Part shown: positions 10,525 to 21,745 of the stretch, piece after piece
Layout: each line of letters opens with the position of its first letter
Numbering within the stretch: the stretch's first letter is position 1
Source: Branchipolynoe longqiensis
Taxonomy: Eukaryota > Annelida > Polychaeta > Phyllodocida > Polynoidae
Assembly: GCA_030323885.1 (NCBI GenBank)
Contig: CM059190.1
Coordinates: 107,351,590 to 107,415,589 of the forward strand
Reading direction: 5' to 3'
DNA length: 64,000 bases
Notes under the pieces: generated by a model
Seen by the model: the letters and a program-made list of their open reading frames with translations, nothing else
Databases searched by the model: none
Told to the model about the DNA's origin: nothing
Program-made: the position numbers and the translations under genes

Positions 10525-10797
10525 GCGACACGTGCAGGTAATACTGCACCACCACACTCCCGAAGCCGTTCGTCACTTTACACTCGTAGTTGCCCGAGTC
10601 CTCCTCCATGACGTCCTTGATGCGAAGCCCGGCGGACACTTCGCGGTGGCGGTCCCAGCCCGCGTTGATGGTCTCCTCGTCCTTGTACCACTGGTAGAAG
10701 GGTGCCGGGTCGGCCCTCACGGGGCAGGCAAGCCGCACCGTGTCGCCGGCCCGGGCGAGCTGCCACCGCTCCACCTCCTGCGTCACCACCGGCGGGC
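10525..10797 (-). CDS. FGFRL1: FGFRL1 exon encoding the first Ig-like domain
   Basis: This is a single internal exon of 273 nt, read on the minus strand. The acceptor is a C/T tract ending in CTTCAG just above 10797, and the donor is GTAAGT (10524-10519). It begins with the last two bases of a codon and ends with the first base of one, giving the phase 1-1 structure usual for Ig-domain exons. The roughly 91 residues show the I-set pattern: Cys at about 24 (TVRLACPV), Trp at 36 (YQWYKD) and the EEDSGNYEC tyrosine corner with Cys at 72. The words ARAGDTVRLACPV, TINAGW, GLRIKDV and CKVTNGFGS match the first Ig domain of FGFRL1 closely, more so than those of FGFR1-4. FGFRL1 is a single-pass receptor with three extracellular Ig domains; it binds FGF and heparin and lacks a kinase. 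I found no Ig2 or signal-peptide exon here, so the rest of the gene lies outside, downstream below 1 and upstream above 12856. Orthology is inferred from motifs remembered for the family. Confidence 0.86.
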
Positions 10798-10802
10798 CTG
10801 AA

Positions 10803-12855
10803 GTGGAGGGAGGAGGGGGCATGAGGTCAACAAACTCAACTATAGCCTGTAGTGGGGGGAGGAGGGGGAAGAGGTCAACAAACTCAACTATAACCTATAG
10901 TGGGGACAGGAGGGGGCATGAGGTCAACAAACTCAACTTTAAGCTGAAGTGGGGGAGGAGGGGGCATGAGGTCAACAAACTCAACTATAACCTGAAGTGG
11001 GGGGAGGAGGGGGCATGAGGTCAACAAACTCAACTATAGCCTGAAGTGGGGGAGGAGGGGGCATGAGGTCAACAAACTCAACTGTAACCTATAGTGGGGT
11101 CAGGAGGGGGAATGAGGTCAACAAACTCAACTATAACTTGAAGTGGGGGCAGGAGGGGGCATGAGGTCAACAAATTCAACTATAACCTATAGTGGGGGGA
11201 GGAGGGGGCATGAGGTCAACAAACTCAACTGTAACCTGAAGTGGGGTCAGGAGGGGGCATGAGGTCAACAAACTCAACTATAACTTGAAGTGGGGGCAGG
11301 AGGGGGCATGAGGTCAACAAACTCAACTATAACCTATAGTGGGGGGAGGAGGGGGCATGAGGTCAACAAACTCAACTATAACCTATAGTGGGGGAAGGAG
11401 GGGGCATGAGGTCAACAAACTCAACTATAACTTGAAGTGGGGGCAGGAGGGGGCATGAGGTCAACAAACTCAACTATAACCTATAGTGGGGGGAGGAGGG
11501 GGCATGAGGTCAACAAACTCAATAATAACCTATAGTGGGGAAGGAGGGGGCATGAGGTCAACAAACTCAACTATAACCTGAAGTGGGGGAAGGAGGGGGC
11601 ATGAGGTCAACAGACTCAACTATAGCCTGCAGTGGGGGGAGGAGGGGGCATGAGGTCAACAAACTCAACTATAACCTGAAGTGGGGGCAGGAGGGGGCAT
11701 GAGGTCAACAAACTCAACTATAACCTGTAGTGGGGGAGGAGGGGGCATGAGGTCAACAAACTCAACTATAACCTGTAGTGGGGGAAGGAGGGGGCATGAG
11801 GTCAACAAACTCAACTATAACCTGTAGTGGGGGGAGGAGGGGGCATGAGGTCAACAAACTCAACTATAACCTGAAGTGGGGGGAAGGAGGGGGCATGAGG
11901 TCAACAAACTCAACTATAACCTGTAGTGGGGGGAGGAGGGGGCATGAGGTCAACAAACTCAACTATAACCTGAAGTGGGGGGAGGAGGGGGCATGAGGTC
12001 AACAAACTCAACTATAACCTGAAGTGGGGGAAGGAGGGGGCATGAGGTCAACAAACTCAACTATAGCCTATAGTGGGGGAAGGAGGGGGCATGAGGTCAA
12101 CAAACTCAACTATAACCTGTAGTGGGGGGAGGAGGGGGGAGGAGGTCAACAAACTCAACTATAACCCATAGTGGGGGGAGGAGGGGGAGGAGGTCAACAA
12201 ACTCAACTATAGCCCGTAGTGGGGGAAGGAGGGGGCATGAGGTCAACAAACTCAACTATAACCTATAGTGGGGGAGAGGAGGGGGCATGAGGTCAACAAA
12301 CTCAACTATAACCTGAAGTGGGGGTAGGAGGGGGCATGAGGTCAACAGACTCAACTATAGCCTGTAGTGGGCGAGGAGGGGGGAGGAGGTCAACAAACTC
12401 AACTATAACCCATAGTGGGGGGAGGAGGGGGAGGAGGTCAACAAACTCAACTATAGCCTGTAGTGGGGGAAGGAGGGGGGATGAGGTCAACAAACTCAAC
12501 TATAACCTATAGTGGGGGAAGGAGGGGGGATGAGGTCAACAAACTCAACTATAACCTATAGTGGGGGAGAGGAGGGGGCATGAGGTCAACAAACTCAACT
12601 ATAACCTGAAGTGGGGGGAGGAGGGGGCATGAGGTCAACAAACTCAACTATAACCTATAGTGGGGAAAGGAGGGGGCATGAGGTCAACAAACTCAACTAT
12701 AGCCTGAAGTGGGGGGAGGAGGGGACATTAGGTCAACAAACTCAACTATAACCTGTAGTGGGGGGGAGGACGGGGCATGAGGTCAACAAACTCAACTATA
12801 ACCTATAGTGGGGGGAGGAGGGGGCATGAGGTCAACAAACTCAACTATAACTCAC
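10803..12855 (-). repeat. 49-bp minisatellite made of 3'-splice-site-like units
   Basis: There are about 42 head-to-tail units; I counted 42 copies of the AGGTCAACA core. On the minus strand (the gene's sense) each unit reads GTTATAGTTGAG, TTTGTTGACC (branch-point-like), TCATGCCCCCTCCTCCCC, then CACTTCAG, CACTACAG or CACTATAG. The array ends exactly at the real FGFRL1 acceptor, whose pyrimidine tract and AG are the terminal unit. Units differ mainly in the base before AG and in the length of the pyrimidine tract. It lies wholly within the upstream intron. Confidence 0.93.
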
Positions 12856-13463
12856 TAAGTCGCGACAAGGCAATTATTGTATATTGGTTGGGAACTGTGA
12901 CTCTGGATGGCCAGCAAAATAGACCACCGTTTTATTTACATTGGGTAAAGATTTCAAAGCGACTGAGGTCGATAGACAATATCTTAAGATACAGACAATA
13001 AGATACAGAAACAACTGAATGCACAACCAGAGCTGTGGTCACGTATCGTCCCACCCTCTGGTATGTTCTGCCTGCTGGCCTCCCCCCTCCCCCTCCCTGT
13101 AGTACCTTCACACCAACATCGGGATTCCTCATTCCTCACACCAATGAATCAATTGATTTGCTTACGACAGAACAAATCAATAGCTAAGACATCTTGACTT
13201 ACTAACACAAAATCCTACTGCATACAAAACAACTTAATAAATAAAAAGAGTATCTGATCACATTGAACTGAGACTAAGTAAGTAAACGTATTACTATTAG
13301 TATCTATTGAATTATAACTCCTAAGCGAACAACTAAGACATTGCAGGTAAATATAAAAATGATTTAATGTACCTTATATTCATGACTTATTGCATTGTGT
13401 CTCAAAATTTACTTCACAGTTCAATTTACTATCTGAACCATGTAAACAAAATAGTAGTGTGAA
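12856..13463. other. Intronic unique sequence, no gene seen
   Basis: AT-rich and lies upstream of the FGFRL1 exon on the minus strand. No signal-peptide exon could be recognised. Confidence 0.45.
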
Positions 13464-13660
13464 TACCTATATACCTATATACCTGTATACATGCATACCT
13501 GTATACCTATATACCTATTTACCTATATACCTATATACATATACACCTATACACCTGTATATCTGTATACCTATATACCTATATACATATATACCTATAC
13601 ACCTATACACCTATACACCTATATACCTGTATACCTATATACCCACGTATATACAACGTA
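13464..13660. repeat. (TATACC)n microsatellite
   Basis: About 195 bp of TATACCTA/TACACCTA units. Confidence 0.95.
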
Positions 13661-13954
13661 TATGCGGATGTAACCGAATTGCACAGTGCTGCCACCCAGG
13701 GGGCTCCTGGTGGGGCTCACAGGATAGTGCCATGCACGACCACCAGGTGGGGCAGGAGCCTCCCTACACCTGTTGTTTATGTTGGCTCAGTCTGTCCCTG
13801 TCCCAGTGGTGGCAGTTGGTCAGTTGTTGGTCAGTTGGTAAGGGTTGTCAGGCCTGTGGAAGGAAGTTTGCTGTGCGGACGTTGGTGGCGTTGCCGTGGA
13901 CTAGGACAAGTTTGAGAGAGCTTACTCAGCCACGAGACAATGGCTCATGCCACA
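13661..13954. other. Unique GC-moderate sequence, no gene called
   Basis: A plus-strand frame crosses it but begins in the TATACC tract and has no domain. Confidence 0.4.
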
Positions 13955-14350
13955 CAGAACTGCTCACCTCAGTGAACTGCTGACTACCAACTGAGCAGCT
14001 CACCTCACACTGTGAATTGCTCACACTACTGAGCTGTTCACTACACTGTGAAATGCTCATGGCGCTGAACAGTTCTCCCCATCACTATGAGTTGCTCACC
14101 ACACACTGAGCTGCTCACCACACACCGTGCTGCTCACGACACACCGAGCTGCTCACCACACACCAAACTGCTCACGACACACCGAGCTGCTCACGACCCA
14201 CCGAGCTGCTCACCACTCACCGAGCTGCTCACCACACACCGAGCTGCTCACCACACACCGTGCTGCTCACCACACACCGAGCTGCTCATCACACACCGAG
14301 CTGCTCACCACAGGCTGACAAATCAGCGACCTGCTCACAACGTTGAGCTG
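13955..14350. repeat. 19-bp minisatellite (GAGCTGCTCACCACACACC)
   Basis: About 20 units, degenerate at the left edge. GAGCTGCTC within the unit is a near-palindrome. Confidence 0.93.
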
Positions 14351-14589
14351 CTCACCTGACCTCTCTGCAAGGATACTTCGTAGCCCCCCACCCCCACCCC
14401 CACCCCCTCGTTGAGCACACGTTGGGGGGGAGGTGAGTGCGGGACGGATACAGTGCTTGTAAACAGAGACGGCGTTTGTTGTGTCCTGACCGTCCGCCGT
14501 GCCGGGTTTCTCAGCAGGTGCCGGGCTGGTGCTACCTGCAGATACCCGGCACCACTAACACTAACAGGGCAGGGGTACCAGACCCAGGG

Positions 14590-14865
14590 TTCAGGAACGG
14601 GGCCACCTGCCACCCACACACGGTGCCGCCCACCACCCACCACCCACCACCCAAACACGGTGCCCACCATCCAACACCCACCACCCACACAAGCGCCGCC
14701 AACCACCCACGACCCACACACGGCGCCGCCCACGACCCACCAACCTCCCACCTCCCACCACCCACCACCACCACCCACATCCCGCCACTCACCTCCCACC
14801 ACCTCCCGCAACCCACCACCCACCACCCATCAACCACAACCCACCACCCTTCCACCCAGGAGGGT
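14590..14865. repeat. (CACCCACCACC)n tract
   Basis: C/A-rich simple repeat with ACACGGCGCCGCC interruptions. Confidence 0.9.
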
Positions 14866-15093
14866 GGTGGGAACTCGTCGTCCTGGAAGTGGACTGGGGC
14901 CAAAGCCTCCACTGTTTGCTCCTGCAGCCTCAGGGCGCCACCGCGCGCCCCCTGGCGGGAGATGCCAGCTCTGCCGTATGCACATATACACCGAGTGACC
15001 TTGACCTTAATACACCCGCTATGTAGCGTATCAGTAACGTTGGTTGCATCGGGTTGTCCGACTGTCAGGGTGCAGTTACTATTGAGGAGGTGG

Positions 15094-15302
15094 GGGGGGG
15101 GGGGGGGGGTCTATCTTATCCACCCGACAGTAGCTCCCGACAACAAGCGCCGCTACACCCAGGGGGAGTAGAGGCTGCAAGTTGTCGCCTACTCACAATA
15201 GATGGAGGCAGCAAGTTGTCACCTACTCACAATAGATGGAGGCAGCAAGTTGCCACCTACTCACAATAGATGGAGGCGGCAAGTTGTCACCTACTCACAA
15301 CA
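15094..15302. repeat. Poly-G, then 34-bp minisatellite (4 units)
   Basis: 15092-15110 is a G run. 15165-15302 repeats ACTCACAATAGATGGAGGCA and GCAAGTTGTCACCT. Confidence 0.9.
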
Positions 15303-15495
15303 GGTGTGGCATGACGTTCCTTGCTGCTACTTGGCGCGCAGGTCTATAGCCATGGTGTGACAGTGCGAGTGTGGCATGACATTTCTTGTCGCTACTTGGC
15401 GCGGAGGCCTGTAACCATGTTGTGACAGTGTGAGTGTAGCATGACGCTCCTTGCTGCTACTTGGCGTGCAAGCCGCTATCCATGTTGTGACAGCG
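15303..15495. repeat. About 65-bp tandem repeat, 3 units
   Basis: GTGTGGCATGACGTTCCTTG, CTGCTACTTGGCGCG and CCATGGTGTGACAGTG repeat three times. Confidence 0.9.
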
Positions 15496-15551
15496 CTGGC
15501 AGGTATCTGTCACTGTCCTACGAACAGCTCGCAGAGAGAAACCAGGCTGAC

Positions 15552-15911
15552 CCGGTGTCACAGTTTAAATACTCAGTGGGTTTTAAGTATACACTCGGGG
15601 TTCTGCGCATGCGTCAAAATCAAACGGCATTTCAGCATATTCGATTAATCAACTCGGGTGACCCTAGCGACTTGTTGACGCACAAATGTGACGTCATCGC
15701 TCCTAGCCAACCCCAGCCAAACTGGGGTTGGGACTTTTTTGGACACAGCACATGTTTTTGTCAACTCCACTCGCGGTGTTCTATTTGACTTTCTAGCAAC
15801 TCGGGTGACCCGAGTTGCTCGGGTCGTGTTAGTCGAATACGTGAATATGCACACGCGCAGAACCCCGAGCGTAGACTCTAAACCCACTGAGAATCTAAAC
15901 CGTGACACCGG
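15552..15911. mobile_element. MITE with inverted repeats of about 63 bp or more
   Basis: The left end is CCGGTGTCACAGTTTAAATA and the right end, reverse-complemented, is CCGGTGTCACGGTTTAGATT. Similarity continues through CTCAGTGGGTTT and CTCGGGGTTCTGCGC and more weakly toward the centre (CAACTCGGGTGACC). No coding capacity and no obvious TSD. Confidence 0.85.
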
Positions 15912-16124
15912 CGCTCACCGCCCCCGCCCGCCATCGCCGCCTGTGCATCCTTAGCGCCTGTCCATGCCTAACCCGCGGCACGCTCGTTCCCCATCAGCCC
16001 GCCAGGGGGGACCGGCCCAGCAACTCTGGCCCAAGGAAACCGCCCCCAAGCACGGGCCACAGTAAGACTAAGAGAGTCCAAGGAAACCAGACACTGTAAT
16101 AAGGCTTAAAGCGCTCATGGTGGC

Positions 16125-16875
16125 CACCTGCTCCTAGAGGCGGGGAGAGACAGAGGGTGCCGCGCAGCAGGCCGTGACACATGGCGCTATTAGCAGTGAG
16201 CTGCTCCTAGAGGTGGGCAGAGACAGAGGGCGCCGGTCAGCAGACCGTGACACATGGCGCTATTAGCAGTGAGCTGCTCCTAGAGGCGGGGAGAGACAGA
16301 GGGTGCCGCGCAGCAGACCGTGACACATGGCGCTATTAGTATTAGCAGTGAGCTGCTCCTAGAGGTTGGGAGAGACAGAGGGCACCACCAGCAGACCATG
16401 ACACATGGCGCTATTAGTATTAGCAGTGAGCTGCTCCTAGAGGCGGGGAGAGACAGCGGGTGCCGCGCAGCAGACCGTGACACATGGCGCTATTAGCAGT
16501 GAGCTACTCCTAGAGGCGGGGAGAGACAGAGGGCGCCACCAGCAGACCGTGACACATGGCGCTATTAGTATTAGCAGCGAGCTGCTCCTAGAGGCGGGGA
16601 GAGACAGAGGGTGCCACTCATCAGACCGTGACACATGGCTCTATTAGCAGCGAGCTGCTCCTAGAGGCGGGGTGAGACAGAGGACGCACCTCACCAGACC
16701 GTGACACATGGCACTATTAGTATTAGCAGCGAGCTGCTCCTAGAGGTGGAGAGAGAGACTCAGGGTGCCACTCAGCAGACCGTGACACATGGCGCTATTA
16801 GTATTAGCAGTGAGCTGCTCCTACTAAAGTCCTAGAGACAGGGAGAGACAGAGGGTGCCGCTCAGCAGACCTGAT
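16125..16875. repeat. 73-80-bp minisatellite, about 10 units
   Basis: The unit contains GAGCTGCTCCTAGAGGCGGG, GAGAGACAGAGGGTGCC and GACCGTGACACATGGCGC. Length varies through an optional TATTAG hexamer after CTATTAG. Confidence 0.93.
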
Positions 16876-17444
16876 TCACGCCGCAGACTCGCCCGCCATC
16901 ACCGCTTTACCCCCGTGTGGCTGTAATCTGGTGTGGGTGGGTCCCTGTCAGGTAATATCAGCTTGTTATCACACGTTCCTAACCACGGCTGGGGTAGCGG
17001 GGCGGGTGGCGGTGGTGTGTCGGGGGGGGGGGGGGGGGGGGGGCGGGATGGTACCAGGATTCTGAATGCGTGTACGGGATTGTGTAGGCGGGTGAAGCTC
17101 AGTGAGGACCACACACATTGATCTACGAGTACAACATTGTCCAAGTAGATAGTTAGTGTCTGCTATGTTGTTTAAGCGACTAAAAGTGATGTATGTACGA
17201 TGTTGTTTAAGTAGATAAGAATATATGTCCATCAGTTTTATTCACTTAGATAACACGAACATTAACAGTGTAGATACGAGTGAAGAAAGGTGATGTACAT
17301 ACAATATTATATAATAATACCCCAGTCACACATACGCTTGCGATCGTTTGGAACCACGTTACGACCACTTTAGGATCATCGATAAAAGACAGTCGCAAAG
17401 TAGTCGGCGACTTCCGGGCAAACCATTCTGGTCGCAAGGAGGTT
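16876..17444. other. Unique sequence with a 24-nt poly-G at 17020-17043, no gene seen
   Basis: A small duplication ATGTTGTTTAAG occurs at about 17165 and 17200. Confidence 0.45.
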
Positions 17445-19352
17445 GCAGCTGCTGCACCAACAACCGTCACAACACAGCACCAATCGTCACTACACAACAC
17501 CAAGCGCCACTACACAACACCAACCGTCACTACACAGCACCAACCATCACTACACAGTGCCAACCATCACTACGCAGTGCCAAGCGTCACTACACAGCAC
17601 CAACCGTCACTACACAACACCAAGCGCCACTAGAAAACACCAACCGTCACTACACAGCACCAACCGTCACAACACAGCACCAACCGTCAATACACATCAC
17701 CAACCGTCATGACACAGCACCAACCAACACTACACAGCACCAACTGTCACTACACAACACCAACCGTCACTACACAGCACCAACCGTCAATACACAACAC
17801 CAACCGTCACTACACAACACCAACCATCACTACACAACACCAACCGTCACTACACAGCACCAGACGTCACTACACAACACCAACCCTCAATACACAGCAC
17901 CAACCGTCACTACACAGCACCAACCGTCACTACACAACACCAACCGTCATTACACAGCACCAACCGTCACTACACAACACCAACCATCACTACACAGCAC
18001 CAACCATCACTACACAACACCAACCGTCACTACACAGCACCAGCCGTCACTACACAGCACCAGCCGTCACTACACAGTGCCAACCGTCACTACACAACGC
18101 CCAAACCGTCAATACACAGCACCAACTGTCACTACACAGTGCCAACTGTCACTACACAGTGCCAACCGTCACTACACAGCACCAAGGGTCACTACACAAC
18201 ACCAACCATCACTACACAGTGCCAACCGTCACTATACAGTGCCAACCGTCACTACACAGCACCAAGCGTCACTACACAACACCAACCGTCACTACACAGC
18301 ACCAACCAGCACTACACAGCACCAACCGTCACTACACAGCACCAACCGTCACTACACAACACCAACCGTCACTACACAGCACCAACCGTCACTACACAAC
18401 ACCAGCCGTCACTACACAGCACCAGCCGTCACTACACAGTGCCAACCGTCACTACACAACACCCCAACCGTCAATACACAGCACCAACAGTCACTACACA
18501 GTGCCAACCGTCACTACACAGTGCCAACCGTCATTACACAGCACCAAGCGTCACTACACAACACCAACCGTCACTACACAGTGCCAACAGTCACTACACA
18601 GCACCAATCGTCACTACACAACACCAACCGTCACTACACAGCACCAACTGTCAATACACAGTGCCAAGCGTCACTACACATCACCAACCGTCAATACACA
18701 TCACCAACCAGCACTAAACAGCACCAACCATCACTACACCGTGCCAACCGTTACTACACAGCACCAACCGTCACTACACAGCACCAACCGTCACCATACA
18801 ACAACCGTCACTACACAGCACCAACCGTCACTACACAACACCAACCGTCACTACACAGCACCAACCGTCACTACACAACACCAACCGTCACTACACAGCA
18901 CCAACCGTCACTACACAGCACCGACTGTTACTACACAGCACCAACCGTCACGACACAACACCAACCGTCACTACACAACACCAACCATCACTACACAACA
19001 CCAACCGGCACTACACAGCACCAACCGTCACTACACAGCACCAACCGTTACTACACAGCACCAACCGTCACTACACAACACCAACCGTCACTACACTGCA
19101 CCAACCGTCAATACACAACACCAACCGTCACTACACAGCACCAACCGGCACTACACAACACCAACCATCACTACACAACACCAACCATCACTACACAGCA
19201 CCAACCGGCACTACACAGCACCAACCGTCACTACACAGCACCAACCGTCACTACACAGCACCAACCGTTACTACACAGCACCAACCGTCACTACACAACA
19301 CCAACCGTCACTACACAGCACCAACCGGCACTACACAGTGCCAACCGACACT
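17445..19352. repeat. 20-bp minisatellite (CACCAACCGTCACTACACAA), about 95 units
   Basis: The units alternate CACAA and CACAG ends, with GTGC variants and one- to three-base indels. The unit has no stop codon in any plus-strand frame, which gives a run of over 700 open codons reading TTQHQPSLHNTNRHYTAP-like. It is not a gene: all three frames are open together and there is no codon bias. Confidence 0.96.
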
Positions 19353-19649
19353 CTTTGACAAATGCTGCATTGGCTACACTTTACACTGGGCAGGAACCTC
19401 CTCCCATTCAGACGATATACACACAGACCCCCCCCCCCCCCCCTCCCGCATCCCCGCCCCCAGCCCACTGAGCTGCTCCCGGTCCTGTCGTCAAGGCGCC
19501 CTCCCGGCCCGGTGACGCCCGTTCAGTCCTCGTGCGAAAGTGCCGATGGGACAGCGGGTGGGGGTGGGGGCATGGACAGTGTCTTCGCGACAGGACAAGT
19601 GAGTGGGTAAGTTTGGGGTGGGGGGGTTAGGAGGGGTTGTCTTCCTTTC

Positions 19650-19765
19650 TTAAAACATCCGAGGACATTACAGGAGGAGTGCATTCATTGCACATTCATG
19701 ATGGCTTTATAGTCCTACCTCACTGGTACCATGTTACTACAATATCCCACTCTCAGTCAGGTGGC
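19650..19765 (-). mobile_element. SINE-A fragment
   Basis: GATGGCTTTATAGTCCTACC, TCACTGGTACCATG and ATATCCCACTCTCAGTCAG match the minus-orientation body, with decay. Confidence 0.6.
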
Positions 19766-20068
19766 GACCAGCGCCATCTTGTTTGGTTTGTTTTGTTTGT
19801 TGTGTTCCATTGTGGACTGTGAATTGTTAAACTAACTTAGATGCATGTTACTCTTCTAAGTGGCGACTGTTCGACTTAAAGTTCCAGTTTGAAGTGAAAG
19901 CCGCTTAAAGTTAACATTAAACTTATCCCCGACTGTGCAGGATGGTTCGACTGGGCTTCATGGGGAAACAACGACATCGCGTTGATCGAAATGCCAACGA
20001 CCCTCCGCGCTCTCATATCACTTTATCAGGCAACAACAGCTCAATCCCGCCCTCTCTTGTCAGACGCC

Positions 20069-20125
20069 GTCCTGATATGACCTTAGATGTTGCCAGGACG
20101 TAAAACTCCACCAACCAACCGACCA
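20069..20125 (+). mobile_element. SINE-A 3'-end fragment
   Basis: CGTCCTGATATGACCTTAGA, TGTTGCCAGGACGTAAAACT and CCAACCAACC. Confidence 0.75.
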
Positions 20126-20149
20126 ATGATATCAGACAACAGTTCAATC

Positions 20150-20360
20150 CCGGACTATCATATCAGTCAACAACTTCTCAATCCCAGGGTCATGATTGGG
20201 AGGTTGCAACACACGGGAACATGGTGCTTAGACGCGAACCCATATTGCTGCCATCCTGGGACGAGTGCCGCAACCATTAGGCTATCTAGGCTCCCTGATG
20301 CAATCCAACTACGGACACCTACCTGTACATGTGGCATTTCATCTCGGGAGGTTGAGCGCA
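20150..20360 (-). mobile_element. SINE-C copy, decayed
   Basis: The minus strand carries GGGAGCCTAGATAGCCTAAT, GGTTGC and ATATGGGTTCGCGTC, corresponding to the A and B boxes of SINE-C, preceded by CCACATGTACAGGTAGGTGT. Confidence 0.65.
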
Positions 20361-20402
20361 GCTAACTACCTGCGCCCTTGTTAAACGAAATGAGGTCCTC
20401 AC

Positions 20403-20665
20403 CCCCGCCCCCCCCCCCCCCCCGAGGCTCCTGGTGACCTCATGAACTTTTCGCTCGTTCTGAATCGTTTCCTTGACAGTAAACTGAGGCGGTGGGAGGG
20501 TAGAGGTGTCGGGGAGAGGTGTAGAGGTGGGGTGAGAGCTGAGCTGCTGAGAGTAGAGGGGTGAGAAGATGGGGGGGGGGGGGGTGGTGAGCAAGAGGGG
20601 GGGGGGGAGGGTGAGCTGCTGATGGTAGATAGGTGGGGAGATGGAGGGGGTGAGGTGCTGAGATT
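20403..20665. repeat. Poly-C, poly-G and GGTGAG-rich low-complexity tract
   Basis: 20407-20424 is a C run; 20572-20584 and 20599-20608 are G runs. The rest is degenerate GGGGTGAGCTGCTGA units. Confidence 0.8.
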
Positions 20666-20679
20666 AGTTAGAGGGGGCG

Positions 20680-21345
20680 GGGAGAGGTGGGAAGGGGCGG
20701 AGTGAGGGTATAGGGGGCGGGGGGAGGTGGGAAGGGGCGGAGTGAGGGTATAGGGGGCGGGGGAAGGTGGGAAGGGGCGGAGTGAGGGTAGAGGGGGCGG
20801 GGGAGGTGGGAAGGGGCGGAGTGAGGGTATAGGGGGCGGGGGGAGGTGGGAAGGGGCGGAGTGAGGGTAGAGGGGGCGGGGGGAGGTGGGAAGGGGCGGT
20901 GTGAGGGTATAGGGGGCGGGGAGAGGTGGGAAGGGGCGGAGTGAGGGTAGAGGGGGCGGGGAGAGGTGGAAAGGGGCGGAGTGAGGGTATAGGGGGCGGG
21001 GAGAGGTGGGAAGGGGCGGGGTGAGGGTAGAGGGGGCGGGGAGAGGTGGAAAGGGGCGGAGTGAGGGTAAGGGGCGGGGGAGGGGGAAGGGGCGGGTGAG
21101 GGTAGAGGGGGCGGGGAGGGTGGGAAGGGGCGGAGTGAGTGTAGAGGGGGCGGGGGGAGGTGGGCAGGGGCGGAGTGGGAAGGGGGGGGTGGGAAGGGGC
21201 GGAGTGAGGGTAGAGGGGCTGGGGGAGGTGGGAAGGGGCGGTGTGAGGGTATAGGGGGCGGGGGGAGGTGGGAAGGGGCGGAGTGAGGGTAGAGGGGGCG
21301 GGGGCAGGTGGGAAGGGGCGGAGTGAGTTGGTGAGGTTAGAGGGG
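20680..21345. repeat. 40-bp G-rich minisatellite, about 16 units
   Basis: The unit contains AGTGAGGGTATAGGGGGCGG and GGGGAGGTGGGAAGGGGCGG. The minus-strand frame is Pro/Ser/Leu-rich and an artefact. Confidence 0.95.
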
Positions 21346-21461
21346 TGAGAAGATGGGGGGAGATGGGAGGTGGGGGTGGCGGTGAGAGGGGGGGGGGGGG
21401 CTGAGCTGCTCACACAATGCCAGCCAGCCCTCGGTGAGTGCCTAAGTAATAAAGTGCAGCT

Positions 21462-21745
21462 GGTGACAGACGCGGAACCAGCGACCTGGAAACCCGCCTG
21501 CCACATTCGCCACAGGCAGACAAACCCCACAAACCTGCACGGTGATGGTCACGTGACAGGCGCGGAACCAGCGACTTGGTACCCGGCCTGCCACATTCGC
21601 CACAGGCAGACAACCCCCACAAACCTGCACGGTGACGGTCACGTGACAGGCGCGGAACCAGCGGCCTGGTACCCGGCCTGCCACATTCGCCACAGGCAAT
21701 CAAACCCCACAAACCTGCACGGTGACGGTCAGGTGACAAGCGCGG
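21462..21745. repeat. 90-bp tandem repeat, 3 units
   Basis: The unit includes GGTCACGTGACAGGCGCGGA, CCGGCCTGCCACATTCGCCA and CAAACCTGCACGGTGACGGT. The period is a multiple of 3, so frames stay open on both strands. Two of the junctions carry a palindromic TCACGTGA. Confidence 0.93.

Noticed and set aside
10532..10801. Plus-strand 89-codon frame over the Ig exon
   Set aside because: Antisense shadow of the FGFRL1 exon, which has splice sites and Ig motifs on the minus strand.
17348..19471. An open frame of over 700 codons, His/Thr/Gln-rich, and a 549-codon companion in another frame
   Set aside because: Both lie in the 20-bp array, whose unit has no stop in any plus frame. No domain, start context or splice sites.
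19460..19607. Candidate plus-strand exon between CCCCCAG and GGGTAAGT
   Set aside because: The splice-like words come from a C-rich tract and a G/T-rich flank. The product (Pro/Ser/Gly-rich) has no recognisable domain.
20664..21530. Pro/Ser/Leu-rich minus-strand frame of 288 codons
   Set aside because: Translation of the 40-bp G-rich minisatellite.
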